A DNA stretch of 64,000 bases, from assembly GCA_036417435.1 (NCBI GenBank), contig CM070900.1, positions 121,598,315-121,662,314 of the forward strand. Direction: 5' to 3'. The notes beneath the pieces are model-generated. The model worked only from the letters and a program-made list of their open reading frames with translations, was not told the origin of the DNA and ran no database searches. Shown one piece after another: positions 45,657 to 58,549 of the stretch. Within the stretch, counting starts at the first letter, position 1. Every line of letters starts with the position of its first letter. This stretch comes from Inia geoffrensis (Eukaryota; Chordata; Mammalia; Artiodactyla; Iniidae). A program made the translations under genes and the position numbers.

Positions 45657-48600
45657 TAATAGGAACACACATATTGATAATCACCTTGAATGTAAGTGGA
45701 TTAAATGCTCCAACCAAAAGACAAGACTGGCTGAATGGATACAAAAACAAGACCCATATATATGCTGTCTACAAGGAACCCACTTCACACCTAGTGACAC
45801 ATACAGACTGAAAGTGAGAGGATGGAAAAAGATATTCCATGCAAATGGAAATCACAAGAAAGCTGGAGTAGCAATAGTCATATCAGATAAAATTGACTTT
45901 AAAATAAAGAATGTTACAAGAGATAAGGAAGGACACTACATAATGATCAAGAGATCAATCCAAGAAGAAAACATAACAATTACAAGTATTTATGTACCCA
46001 ACATAGGAGCACCTCAGTACATAAGGCAAGTGATAACAGCCATAAAAGGAGAAATCTACAGTAACACAATAATAGTGGGGGACTTTAGCACCCCACTTAC
46101 ACCAACAGACAGAGATCATTCAGACAGAAAATAAATAAGGAAACACAAGCTTTAAATGACACAATAGATCAGATAGACCTAATTGATATTTTTAGGACAT
46201 TCCACCAGAAAGCACAAGAATACACTTTCTTCTCAAGTGCATACAGAATGTTCTCCAGAATAGATCATATCCTGGGTCACAAATCAAACTTTGTGATTTA
46301 AGAAAATTTAAGAAAATTGAAATTGTATCAAGCATCTTTTCCGACCACAATACTATGAGATTAGAAATCAGTTACAGTAAAAAAAAAAAAAACAGTAAAA
46401 AACACAAATACATGGAGCCTAAACAATGTATTGCTAAATAACCAAGAGATCACTGAAGAAATCAAAGAAATTAAAAAACACCTAGAAACAAATGACAACG
46501 AAAAGACAACGCTCCAGAACCTATGGGACACAGCAGAGGCAGTTCTAAGAGGGAAGTTCATAGCAATTGAAACTCACCTCAAGAAACAACAAAAATCTCA
46601 CATTAACAATCTAAGCTTACACCTAAAGCAACTAGAAAAAGAAGAACAAAGAAACCTCAAAGTTAGTAGACGGAAGAAATCGTAAAAATCAGAGTGGAGA
46701 TAAATGAAATGGAAATGAAGAAAACAATAGCAAAGATCAATAAAACTAAAAGTTGGTTCCTTGAGAAGTTAAACAAAATTGATAAACCTTTAGCCAGACT
46801 TATCAAGAAAAAAAGGGAGAAGACTCAAATCAACAAAATTAGAAATGAAAAAGGAGAACTTACGACACCACAGAAGTACAAAAGATCATAAGAGACTATG
46901 GCAAGCAACTATATGCCAATAAAATGGACAACTTGGAAGAAGTGGACAAATTCTTGGAAAAGTACACCCTTCCAAGAATTAACCAGGAAGAATTAGAATA
47001 TATAAACAGACCAATCACAGGTAATGAAATTGAAACTGAAATTTAAAATCTTCCAACAAACAAAAGTCCAGGGCCAGATGGCTTCACAGGCAAATTCTAT
47101 CAAACATTTAGAGAAGAGTTAACACCTATCCTTATCAAACTCTTCCAAAAAATTGCAGAGGGAGGAACACTCTCAAACTCATTCTATGAGGCCAACATCA
47201 CCCTGACACCAAAACCAGACAAAGGTATCACAAAAAAGAGAAAATTATAGACCAACATCACTGATGAACATAGATGCAAAAATCCTCAACAAAATAATAG
47301 CAAACATAATCCAACAACACATTAAAAGGATCATACACTGTGATTAAGTGGGATTTATCCCAGGGATGCAAGGATTCTTCAATATATGCAAAACAATCAA
47401 TGTTATATGCCATATTAACAAATTAAAGAATAAAAATCATATGATCATCTCAATAGATGCAGAAAAAGCTTTTGACAAAATTCAACACCCATTTGTGATA
47501 AAAACTCTCCAGAAAGTGGGCATAGAGGGAACCTACCTCAACATAATAAAAGCCATCTATGACAAACCCCCAGTAAACATCATTCTCAATGGTGAAAAAC
47601 TGAAAATATTTCCTCTAAGATCAGGAACAAGACAAGGATGTCCACTCTCACCACTATTATTCAACACAGTATTGGAAGTCCTAGCCACAGCAATCAGAGA
47701 AGAAAAAGAAATAAAAGGAATAGAAATTGGAAAAGAAGAAGTAAAACTGTCACTGTTTGCCAATGACATGATACTATACGTAGAAAATCCTAAAGATGCC
47801 ACCAGAAAACTACTAGAATGAATCGATGAATTTGGTAAGGTTGCAGGATACAAAATTAATGCACAGAAATCTCTTGCATTCCTATATAGTAAAAGCAAAA
47901 TATCAAAAAGAGAAAATAAGCAAACAATACCATTTACTACTGCAACAAAAAGAATAAAATACCTAGGGATAAGCTTGCCTAAGGAAGCAAAAGACCTGTA
48001 CTCAGAAAACTATAAAACAGTGATGAAAGAAATCAAAGATAACATAAACAGATGGAGAGATATACTATGCTCCCGGATTGGAAGAATCAATATTGTGAAA
48101 ATGACTGTACTACCCAAAGCAATCTACAAGTTCAATGCAATTCCTATCAAATTACCAATGGCATTTTTCACAGAACTAGAACAAGAAATTTTACAGTTTG
48201 TATGGAAACACAAAAGACCCCGAATAGCCAAAGGAATCTTAAGAAAGAAAAACAGAGCTGGAGGAATCAGGCTCCCTGATTTCAGACTACACTACAAAGC
48301 TACAGTAATCAAGACAGTTTGGTACTGGCACAAAAACAGAAATATAGATCAATGGAACAGGATAGAAAGCCCAGAGATAAACCCCCACACATATGGTCAC
48401 CTTACCTTTGACAAAGGATGCAAGAATATGCAATGGAGAAAAGACAGCCTCTTCTTTTCTTTTGGGGGAAACTGGACAGCTACATGTAGAAGAATGAAAT
48501 TAGAACACTCCCTAACACCATACACAAAAATAAACTCAAAGTGGATTAAAGACCTAAAGGTAAGGCCAGACACTATAAAACTCTTAGAGGAAAACACAGA

Positions 48601-49455
48601 CAGAATACTCTATGACATAACTCACAGCAAGATCCTTTTTGACCCACTTCCTAGAGTAAGGGAAATAAAAACAAAAATAAACAGGTGGGACCTAATGAAA
48701 CTTAAAAGCTTTTGCACAGCAAAGACAAGACAAAAAGACAACCCTCAGAATGGGAGAAAATATTTGCAACTGAAGCAACCGGCAAAGGATTAATCTCCAA
48801 AATATACAAGCAGCTCCTGCAGCTCAATATCACACAAACACCCCAATCCAAAAATGGACAGAAGACCTAAATAGACATTTCTCCAGAGAAGACATACAGA
48901 TGGCCAACAAATAAATGAAAAGATGCTCAACATCACTGATAATTAGAGAAATGCAAATCAAAACAACAATGAGGTATCACCTCACACCAGTCAGAATGGC
49001 CATCATCAAAAAATCTACAAACATAAACGCTGGAGAGGGTGTGGAGAAAAGGGAACCCTTCTGCACTGTTGGTGGGAATGTAAATTGATAGAGCCACTAT
49101 GGAGAATAGTATGGAGGTTCCTTAAAAAACTAAAAATAGAACTACCATATGACCCAGCAATCCTACTACTGGGCACATAACCTGAGAAAACCATAATTCA
49201 AAAAGATACATATACCACAATGTTCACTGCAACACTATTTACAATAGCCAGGACATGGAAGGAACATAAATGTCCATCAAAAAATGAATGGATAAAGATC
49301 TGGCACATATATACAATGTAGTATTAGCCATAAAAAGGAACAAAATTGAGTTATTTGCAGTGAGGTGGATGGATCTAGAATCTCTCATACACAGTGAAGG
49401 AAGTCAGAAAGGGAAAAGCAAATACTGTATGCTAACGCATATATATATGGAATTT
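45657..49455 (+). pseudogene. L1-F ORF2 (endonuclease / reverse transcriptase) relic
   Basis: The endonuclease part is at about 45657-46360, including a block KKAGVAIVISDKIDFK and the IIVGDFSTPLT motif, where the usual Asn of DFNTPL is Ser. The RT core lies at about 47050-47830, with [14 protein letters not shown] and the catalytic block LFANDMILY, in which the first Asp of the normal FADD motif is Asn. The largest open stretch is 47975-48793 (272 codons, thumb and C-terminal part). The cysteine-containing C-terminal tail is near 49030-49100. Several stops and frameshifts separate these blocks. Inactive. Confidence 0.85.
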
Positions 49456-49812
49456 TAAAAAGCAGTACTGATGAACTTAGTGGCAGGGCAGGAATAAAGA
49501 CATAGACATAGAGAAAGGACTTGAGGGCATGGTGGGGAAGGGGAAGCTGGGATGAAGTGAGAGTAGCATTGACATATATACACTATCAAATGTAAAATGG
49601 ATGGCTAGTGGGAAGCTGCTTCATAGCACAAGGAGATCAATTCAATGCTCTGTTACGACCTAGATGCATGGGATAGGGAGGGTGGGAGGGAGGCTCAAGA
49701 GGGAGGAGATATGGGGATATATGTATACATATAGCTGATTCACTTTGTTGTACAGCAGAAACTGACAGAACATTGTAAAGCATTTATACTCCAATAAAGA
49801 TGTGAAAACAAC

Positions 49813-49825
49813 ACAATTAGATAAG
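49813..49825. repeat. L1-F target-site duplication, right copy
   Basis: 'acaattagataag', identical to 44149-44161. Confidence 0.75.
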
Positions 49826-50467
49826 TAATAGAAGTCAGTGAGACATAATTTATTACTTTTAGGATTGTTGATGAACATAGTTTACTGACTGAAAAAGTTT
49901 GATCACTCCTTTTGAAAGAAAACCTACTCACTGACCCCATTACTGACATGCTCTATGTGAAAGTAGGAATCATTGAAAGTTCTCAGAAACGTAAAATAAA
50001 AACTCCACCTTACATTATGCAGAAATTCTCCTCTGCCATCAGAACTGTGGACCCATGAACTAATGTCCCTGCTTCCTCCACTCTTGGCCAGTTTCACTCT
50101 CTGCTTTTCCATATCCTCCACTTCCAGTGAAATACAAGGGCTGATTCAGACAGGTTCTTATTTGCAAACACTACATGCTGACCCAAACCAAGTTAAGCAG
50201 AAAATAAATTCACCGGAAGGATATTAGTTATCTCATAGAATAACCCAGAAGACCAACAAACCAGGGAAGGAAATCAAGCAAGAACACAGGGAAGCTGGGT
50301 AGCCAAAATCTCAGCCAAGTTAATGCCCTGGTTGCACACTGAGCCTTGTCCTCAGCACTTCATCACTTGTCCCTGAATACATTCTCTCTGTGGAGGAGAT
50401 AAATTCTTCAGTGTCTGTTCCTATGCATCATGGGCTATAGATTCAAAGTGCCAAGCTGAGTGTATTG
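49826..50467. other. Intergenic unique sequence
   Basis: No gene or repeat was recognised. Confidence 0.5.
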
Positions 50468-50905
50468 GTCAACTGTTCCCACACCAGCGCTGCATAACAA
50501 AGCACTCCAAAATTCAGTGGCTTAAAATAACAGTATTTTATTTTTGTTCATTTGTGGGTGAGGTGGGGGTTAGCTGATCTAAGCTATACTTGGCTGTACT
50601 TGGCTCCAAACCTCAAGTTGGGTTCCACTAAAACTCCTTATCTCTCATTTTTTTTGCATCAGTCAGCTGCCTGACATCTCTTCTCACGGTGATGGCAGAA
50701 GTTCAAGATGGCAAGCCAAACTGTATAAGTATGTTTCAAATTTCTGCAAAATCAAATCTACTAACATTCTGTTGGCAAATCCAAGTCACATGGCAAGCCC
50801 AAAGTCAAGGGGACAATGAAAAACATTCCACCTCTAATAAGAAGAGCTGTGAAATGACATGGCAAAAGTCACACACACAGGATGGGATGAAGAATTGGGG
50901 CTAAC
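50468..50905. repeat. Old interspersed repeat, family not assigned
   Basis: 'gctgcataacaaagcactcc', 'cagtggcttaaaataacag' and 'catggcaagcccaaagtcaa' resemble a common old mammalian repeat with a 'acaaattaccacaaact ... gtggcttaaaacaac' core. I cannot place it in a named family with confidence. Confidence 0.5.
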
Positions 50906-53606
50906 ATTTCAATTTATACCAGTGACAATTACTACTGGTCAAGTTTAGGCCTTCTGATAGTGCCCTGGCTGCCATGCAGATGAGTAGAGCAAGTATCTGG
51001 TCCTTTCTACTTCTGTAGGGGAGTAAGGGCCCTACCGGGAGGGGGTTCAAATGCTAAGCAGGTATCAAAACAACAAATATCTATCAAAAGTGCTCAGTCA
51101 TTATGCTTTCCCATTCCCTTCCATGGAGTTTCAGTAGACAGTAAAGAAGTGGCGTACCTGGAAAGTGGAGACTAAATCAGAGTAGGAATTTGGAGATTTG
51201 GGCTACATGTAGGAAGAGAGGAAAAAACATCATTTTCTCTAGAATAATAACAATGAGATGATCATACTTGTAAGACCTTTGCCCTGTCTTTACATAGAAC
51301 CCTGAATCAATATGCTATTCTTCTCTCATCCTCACACCCCAAGTGATTTACTGGAAGTAAATGTATGTGAAAAGGAAAGAAAGGAACACTCTCATTTATG
51401 AAGGTGTTCAATTCTCTGCACATGCACATATCCCAGGAGCAAAAGTTAAACTCCTTTAAAAAAAGCAGGGAAATCTTCTGCCAAACACCACTTTTCTCTT
51501 AAGAATTTTAACAATCATTAGGTTGATAGCACCACTATAGAAATGAAAACAAATCTGGGGCAAATCTAGTCTGATTTTACCTCTAGTCTCTTGACGTCTA
51601 CAACTTTCTTGAATGTAACTTCAGGCATATCTATGTGTTGGGAAAAAAGTTTAGAGTTAACTCGAGTGGTATTACTTGGTAAAGACAAGAGTGTAGAGGC
51701 AGAAAGGTGAGCTGGTCCATGGGTAACTAGTTACCCCACATCCTTCAGGGGGGCATGTTTGGGCTGGTGCATAGCTAATATAAAGGGTGCTCCAGGAAAG
51801 GGACCTTGACCCCTGTTGCTCTTCCTTCTCATAGGTCAGGTTTGAAAGTAACATTGGTTGGAGGAACACATGATTTGGACTCAGCTGCCAAGCAAAATAA
51901 GCCATTAGTTGTTTAGGACAATAATAAGAGATACTAGCTGCTCAGCTCCTGGAGACTTTGCAGATCCAAGTTCCCACGGGAAGTTGAGTTCAGATGCATT
52001 TCCCCACCATCAGGATTAGGTCCACCCAGCTTGTTGCTAGAGAGTTACAGAGTCATTCACTGGAAAATACTGCTAGGCTTAGAGATGGGCCAGGTATTAT
52101 GCTGCTACTGGTATGGAAAAAGTGACTCATGGAGAGGTCAATTTGTAAATAAGTAGCCGCTGCTATTGCTATTGATGACCATACATTATACTGATTTCTC
52201 TAGGTAGGAAATAGGCTCAAAACTTTCATTAACATCACCCACTTCCTAAGGAGCAACTTAAACAGCTTCTATCTTTCTGCCAGTTCAATGGACATGAGGT
52301 ACCGAACACCAAGGCAATGAGGAACAGGCTGTGGCCTGGCCATCAAAATGCAGATGTATGCCTAATACTGAATTTTTCCTTAGCAAAATAAACAAAAACA
52401 AACAAAAACACCCCCACAAAAAACCAAACATGTTAAGTCTGATTGAATTCAACAAGAAATAGACTTCTTCCTTCTATGGAAGTTAGACCTTTGCCCCCAA
52501 CTCGGGCATTTTCCTGAAGATCAGGTGAGTTTGAGTGATGTGTACTTGACACAAGTTTCCTGAGCTAGACCCTTTCTGGTTGCCAGCCTAGCTTAGTTTT
52601 CCTGCTTCTCTGGGAGTACTCCACAAAGGCTGAATTTTCCAGGTATGGATGACACCTGGCTAGGAGAGACTACCAGATTCTTTCCCCCAGGTATCTGAAA
52701 TCTAGTTTGGAGAAACAGCAAGTCTTGGAGTAAGTGGAGTTAAAGAGCATTAATGGCAGCATTCTGGTGAGATCCTCATGAAAACCCTCAAAAGCTTTCT
52801 AGTAACTTTCCTACTCCTTTTATTTTAATATTATTATTATTTTTGCTTAAATTAGCTATATTTTGTTCTGTTGTTTGAAACTAAAATAACTATTCCAACA
52901 CATTCCTCTTGGGGTTCAAGGACATGCAAGTTACCCACAGACTCTCACAATTACACAGTGTTATTTTATACCCAGTAAAAAATCCAGGAAGAGCTCATTG
53001 TCAAGTGCTCCTTCTAATAACATCCTCCAGAATAGGTGGCTGGTTGAATGCTTCCCATCCTCTAACTAGGACAGGGACACCCAGATGAAGTCAAACAACA
53101 GCTAACTGATCTTTTTAAACACTGGAAAACATAAGACATGACTGAAGTGGTATCTATGCTACTTATGACTCTAGTCATAATTATGCTTCTTATTTCTCAA
53201 GCACTTTGTATATATTCAAGTCCTATAATAAAGAGAGAGTTCTTAGAAGAAGCCTCAAGATACCCAGATGTTTGTAAATAAGTCATAGGTCATCTTTCTA
53301 TAATGAGAAACAAATGAGAAAAGGAATCAAAGGATACTTATAATTCCTGCCAGCTTTGCCTTGACTATCCATCCACTCCATCAAATAGCCTTTTGATATA
53401 AAAGACTGCAAGAAACAATCTTATTCTGCCACACCAAGGGTTCATTCAATTAGCGGTAATTAAGATTATAGCAATGGTTTAATTACCTGTTCTTTTATCG
53501 CTTACCCCTGGGTGTAACGCCTAATTGAAGTATATCCCATAAGAGAAAAGAGGAGGGGAAAAATTGATGAAGTTTTTCAATGGCTGCTTAAATCAGAGAA
53601 TCTTAT
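50906..53606. other. Intergenic unique sequence
   Basis: About 2.7 kb with no recognisable gene or repeat. Open frames such as 51672-51905 (-) have no recognisable product. Confidence 0.5.
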
Positions 53607-53609
53607 AAA

Positions 53610-53812
53610 AAACCTTAATCAGGGGGCTTCCCTGGTGGCGCAGTGGTTGAGAGTCCGCCTGCCGATGCAGAGGACTGGGAAGATCCCACATGCCGCAGAG
53701 CGGCTGGGCCCGTGAGCCATGGCCGCTGAGCCTGCGCCTCCGGAGCCTGTGCTCCGCAACGGGGGAGGCCTGCGTACCGAAAAAAAAAAAAAAAAAAAAA
53801 AAACCTTAATCA
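53610..53812 (+). mobile_element. CHR-type SINE lacking its B box
   Basis: Body from 53624 ('gggcttccctggtggcgcag') with a long A-run to about 53800. TSD 'aaccttaatca' on both sides. Between 'gatgcag' and 'gggaagatccc' the usual 'gggttcgtgccccggtcc' segment is missing, and the 'ccacaacagtgagag' part near the 3' end is also lost. The pol III B box is therefore gone. Confidence 0.92.
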
Positions 53813-54517
53813 CAGTTAATAAGTAATCCAATTGATTCAGATGTGGTTTGATCCAGAAGTGTGATCTAGAACTGTGAATAAGACTCTGGTTGTTTACATA
53901 TAGTTTTCTCAGCTCTATCCTCCATATTTTTGCTTTTGTCTCACCCTTATTTCTTTCATAATAACATTAATGGCTACAGCAATTACAGAATTTGCTTCCT
54001 TACCATGCAGTCCACAGCGAAAGAAAGGACCTCTTCCTTAGCTCCTGATGAAGAGCAGATAAACTCCTTTCCCATGATTCCCCAGCAAAAGCTCTTTCAC
54101 GTTTCATTGGCCAGAATGAGGTCCTAAACCAATGACCAGGGGAAATCAGATGCTCTGATTGGCCTAACCTACCCAGATCACAGGACCATTACCAGTGGAG
54201 GAAATTAAGCACACACCCTAAAGGACATTAGGGTAAACTTGTTAGAAGACGAGGGATATCAGCGCTGGAGAGACAACCGATTCCTCTACACATACCGAAG
54301 TATATGCTCTGAGAGGCCAAAGCTGCAGCTAATAAGCTAGAGTAATAGGAGCAGCACTTTTCTAGGAAGGGCAGTAGTGAGCAGGCTAAAACACCAGTAA
54401 TTTATCCAACCTGCTGGTGAGATGCCAATTGGTAGTGAGTAAACCACCAGGCTCAGGCTGAGCCAGGGAGGAAGGTCGATGACTCTGCCTCAGACTGGGC
54501 AGGGTCTCCGTAGAATA
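53813..54517. other. Intergenic unique sequence
   Basis: No gene or repeat was recognised. Confidence 0.5.
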
Positions 54518-54893
54518 AGGATTGACAAACTATGGCCCACAGGTGAAAAATGGCCCCCAGCCTATTTCCATATGACCCACAAGTTAAGAATGTTTTTTAA
54601 TTTTTTTAATGACTAAAACATTTTTAAAATAACGATATTTCATGAAATAAAAATTATATAAAATTCAAGTACAGTCATCCCTTGTATCCACGGGGGAATG
54701 AGTTCCAGGAAATCGCCCCACAAGATCCCAAAATCCACAGATGCTCAAGTTCCTTATATAAAATTCAGGGTATCACTGTGCCTAAATAAACTTTGACCAA
54801 AACACAGTCACACTCATTTATCTATGTATTGTCCAGGGTTGCTTTTGAAATATTTACTGCCTGGCGCTTTATAGAAAAAGTTTGCCAACCCTG
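54518..54893 (-). mobile_element. hAT-type non-autonomous DNA transposon, split by MER2
   Basis: Left end 'attgacaaactatggcccac' and right end 'agaaaaagtttgccaaccct' form the inverted termini of a common hAT element whose consensus has 'ggcaaactatggcccgcggg' and 'agaaaaagtttgccgaccc'. The internal sequence resumes after a MER2 piece at 54671-54781. Confidence 0.75.
54671..54781 (+). mobile_element. MER2 (Tigger-type) fragment nested in the hAT element
   Basis: 'acagtcatcccttgtatcc', 'gatgctcaagttccttatat' and 'aaaattcagg' match the 5' end of MER2. It follows a TA dinucleotide, as expected for mariner/Tigger insertion. Confidence 0.8.
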
Positions 54894-54902
54894 ATATAGA
54901 AG

Positions 54903-55090
54903 CATTGGTGCTTAAAGTATGATTCACGACTAGCAGCATCATTACCACCTGGCAACTTGTTAGAAATGCTAAGCCTTGGGCTTACCCAGGCTTTTTGAAT
55001 TAGAAACAATGAGAATAGAGCCCAGCAATCTGTGTTTTTAAACAAGCCAGATAGGTGACTCTGATTCAGGCTGAAGTTTGAGAACCACTG
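54903..55090 (-). mobile_element. MER5A DNA transposon, antisense
   Basis: Nearly full-length: 'gatctgt'-type internal words, 'cagcaatctgtgttttta', 'ggtgactctgattcaggctg' and the end 'gtttgagaaccactgg' match MER5A in antisense. It lies directly next to the hAT element. Confidence 0.88.
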
Positions 55091-55234
55091 GTATAGAAGG
55101 ATGTTAAGATGAAAATGATCTGAATGACGGAATCCCAACGAGAAGGGCACTGTGGCTTGTTTTCTGAAATAAGAGCACAAGGCACGGAACTTAATAATAA
55201 TAAAAATAACAGTACTGATAATGGTAATGTTTAT

Positions 55235-55435
55235 GGCAAACTTGAGTGTGTCAGACATTTTGCTTTACATTCATGATCTTATTAAAACCTCACAAAAAGT
55301 CTGTGAAGTAGTTGCTATTATTATCCCCATTTTGTAGCTAAATATATGAAGGCTTCAGGAGATTAAGAGATGAGTTACAGTGTTAGTAAGTGGTGGCTCT
55401 AGTCTGAGACTTAGATGGTTTGACACCAGGGTTAG
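55235..55435 (-). repeat. MIR SINE, antisense
   Basis: 'cattcatgatcttattaaaa', 'attattatccccattttgta' and 'ggtggctctagtctgagac' follow the antisense MIR consensus over almost its full core. Confidence 0.82.
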
Positions 55436-58400
55436 ACATTTTCATGTGATATGACTCTGAATTCTGTAAGCTAGATAAATGGAAGTGTTACTGAAAAAGT
55501 AAAGTGACACATGAACACCATCAGTTTTGAAATCAGTGGATACATTTATACAAAGTAGAGGCACTTATAACTCCATTCTCTTCTTGCCAGGGAACTAGCT
55601 TCAGCTAAACCAGACATGTAGCCTTTTCTTGACTAAATCTAGAGGAAACCACCACCATTTGTGACCGCCAGTTAAAATCTATTTCTCTGTCTTCCTACAC
55701 TTCACATAAATTTAAAAAGTAAGATTTTTCCCTCCCTTTCATTTTCAGATGCCTGGGAGTCTTTGACTTTTACTTTACTATATAGATTGTAATGACTTAT
55801 GATTTTGTTGTTTTGCACATAATTGTCAGGATAGTTCACTTTGGTCTACTTTTACATGACATTACAAGTTTTATTTTCTTTTTCTGGTTGGGAAGGCTGA
55901 GTAGGAAGGGGAGAATACATGCGATGCGGAAGGTGGGGAAGAGATGAGGAGTAAACTAACACCAGGAAAAGTAGAAGTAGAAAAACAAAACAAAAAAAGG
56001 TTCTTGGTGCTGCAGGATGTCAGACCTAGGCAAAAGACACCTCATACCAGGGATCTGACCTTTTTATGTTAGAAAAACAAAGCCATGTTGAGATGTGAGG
56101 GACACTTGAAAGGGACAATTTGAATTTTGAACAATGTTTTCCATATGGTACACATGTCATCCATAATCTTTACAGGTTTCCAGTTCACTCCACAATGAAA
56201 TTCAAATTTCCGGTTTCAGTCCATCAAGACTAGAAATTATAGCTCGGCATACCTTTAATAGGCTTTGAAAAAATATGAAAAAGGTACAAAAATTAGTTTT
56301 TATTATATATTATAGAGAGATTGAATAAGAACCAGCAACAATTTCTGAAGAAAGAAAATTGTCAGATTAATCTATACGACTATAATAAAGCTCTTGACCT
56401 AGGAGACCAAGGGCAAGTTAGAGAACATTTTGCTTTGTGTTGCGAAGTTTCTGATTCTGTTCATTAAATGCACTGAACCAACAACTGTATGTGGAGAATA
56501 TTACACAATTCTGGCTGACGGTATGCAGACTGATCATCAATCATGGATTAGCCTAGAACATTAGAAAAAAATACAGCCTTATTATATAGCAAGTTCTTGC
56601 AGAGATGGAGAATGAACTAGATTAATAATTTTTACATTTCCTTGGGCCATAAATCTTTTAACAAAGCTGACAAAGCCCAAGGATCCTCTTCCCAAAAGTA
56701 TGCACATACCTATAAACGATTATGCTTACATATTCAGGAGGTTATGAGCTCCAGGTTAGCAATTTCCAAACTATATGGGTTTGGGGGTTTTTTTTCTGCT
56801 TAAAAAATTCTAGGATGATGGGATTTCATTTTTAAAATCATCTGAATTAATATCAATCAGGAAGAGCTGATGGCTTATCTCATAGCTCACAGAACCCTGG
56901 GGAGTCAAGATATGGATGACCTTAGTGGAAAACCATTGAAAACCACTTTCCTATAGACCTAACAGATAATTTTCAGGATATTTTGCACTTTCAATTAATT
57001 GTAACTTTTCGTTTCTTAAACAAAGGATGGTTGACTAGAAGTAATTAATTATTGAGCTTGGTTTTCATGTGCTAATGGAATACTGGATTTCTGATTGCAC
57101 CTTCAGGAGATGCATTTTATAACTTTTATTGGTCATATCTGCAGTCCACAGAGACTTGTAGCCCTTTAGAGTTATCAAACTTAAATCCCTTTTATTCTGT
57201 GTCACAGGGAAAACTTGGCTCATCAAAATACTTCACCTTAGTTGAAGGGAAAAGACAATAAACAAAGTGACAATGATATTCAGGGGGATTTGGTTTATTT
57301 AGGGATGAATAGCATCCTGACACTTACTTGGTGTTAACTGTCTGGTAGTAGAACTACTTTGGTTTCTGAAGGAGTGTTTTTTTAAAATTTTGTTACTGCT
57401 TAGTCTTTGTTTTCTAAATGATGAGCTTTCCTTAGAAATATTCTGAAAGGAAAAAAAAGGTAGTGGAGAAGTGTAGACCCCATTAGGGAAATAAATGGTG
57501 TAATTATATATGGCACTGAAATAAATGAAGGCTTTCCTTCTTCCAATCCTGCTTCCTCCTAATGACTCTGATAACTGAAGTGTTGGGTTTTATTAAATAG
57601 AGCAGAACTGAACTCTCGGGAGATGAAAGTGGCTATTGAGATTCAGACCTGCTGAAATAGGAGTCTCCTCCCTTTTGTAGCTGGCATACAGGCCTGTAAT
57701 GAGCACATTTTGTAGCTGGAGAGAAAGCAAAAGAAGATGAAAGTAAAATCTTTTGAAGACTAGAAAAAAAAGGGAAAATCCCACTAATATAGTGAAACCC
57801 CTTAAATTGTTTTCTAAGAGACAGAAAAAAATACTATTTAAAGGTCACATTGGCTGTTGGAATTTGTTTGGCTTTGAGAAGATAAATATTGTGTATGGGA
57901 ATATAAGAATATCTGCTAGAAACCACTTTTATACAGTGAACAAAGGAATCATCCCTAATATGTGATTAACTGATGTTCCCTGTTAACCACAAACGTTGGC
58001 TTTCCAAATACTTCAAGTGAAGGGGCTCCTTATTAATTGGCTCAAGCATCCCTTAGGACTTCTAAGAGGTTAAGGCCAGGATGATTCAAGGTTCTTTCTT
58101 TCTTGAAAAAATATGCATACAGATGTTCAAAACATGGTGACTGCAATAGCATTGTCATCTATCTTAAATTACAGAATTAACTTATCATTAGTATTCAAAA
58201 ACTTTTCAGCAACACGCCAGGTTAGCTCACTGTCGATTAAATAATGATTTTATTTTTCCTTGTACCTTCAAAAAAAAAGTCTAATTGTAATACAATTTGC
58301 TTTTAAACCCAAATAGAGTCTGTGACTTTAAATGCAAATTACCAAATGGTTCCTGAAGCAAGTGAAAAGAAGGATTGCATCCATCATGCTGTAATTTAAA

Positions 58401-58549
58401 ATGAATTTTAACCCCTTAGGCTGACAAGGAACACAAACGCAGACTGCCACAAACAGAAGCCAGGGGGTCTGTTGAAATAAGAGCTGCCATTTCCAATAAA
58501 AACAGAGTGCTGCAATAATGCCACCACGAACAGGACTTGATGTTGAAAT
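55436..58549. other. Intergenic unique sequence
   Basis: About 3.1 kb, AT-rich, with no gene, RNA or repeat family recognised. Confidence 0.5.

Larger units (their letters stand above)
44162..49812 (+). mobile_element. LINE-1 element F, nearly complete, sense, with extra 5' segment
   Basis: The TSD-bounded unit is 5651 bp. 44162 to about 44465 is not recognisable as L1 and contains a hAT fossil. A partial L1 5'UTR follows ('cagaccccagagaatattaa', 'actccagtgctggaggc') to about 44700. ORF1 is at about 44740-45595, ORF2 at about 45657-49455 and the 3'UTR runs to 49812, with AATAAA at 49793-49798 and only a very short A-rich tail. Both ORFs carry stops or frameshifts, so it is inactive, but it is the most complete sense L1 in the window. 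Confidence 0.85.

Noticed and set aside
54869..55258. 129-codon minus-strand frame
   Set aside because: It overlaps MER5A and flanking unique DNA with no recognisable protein family.
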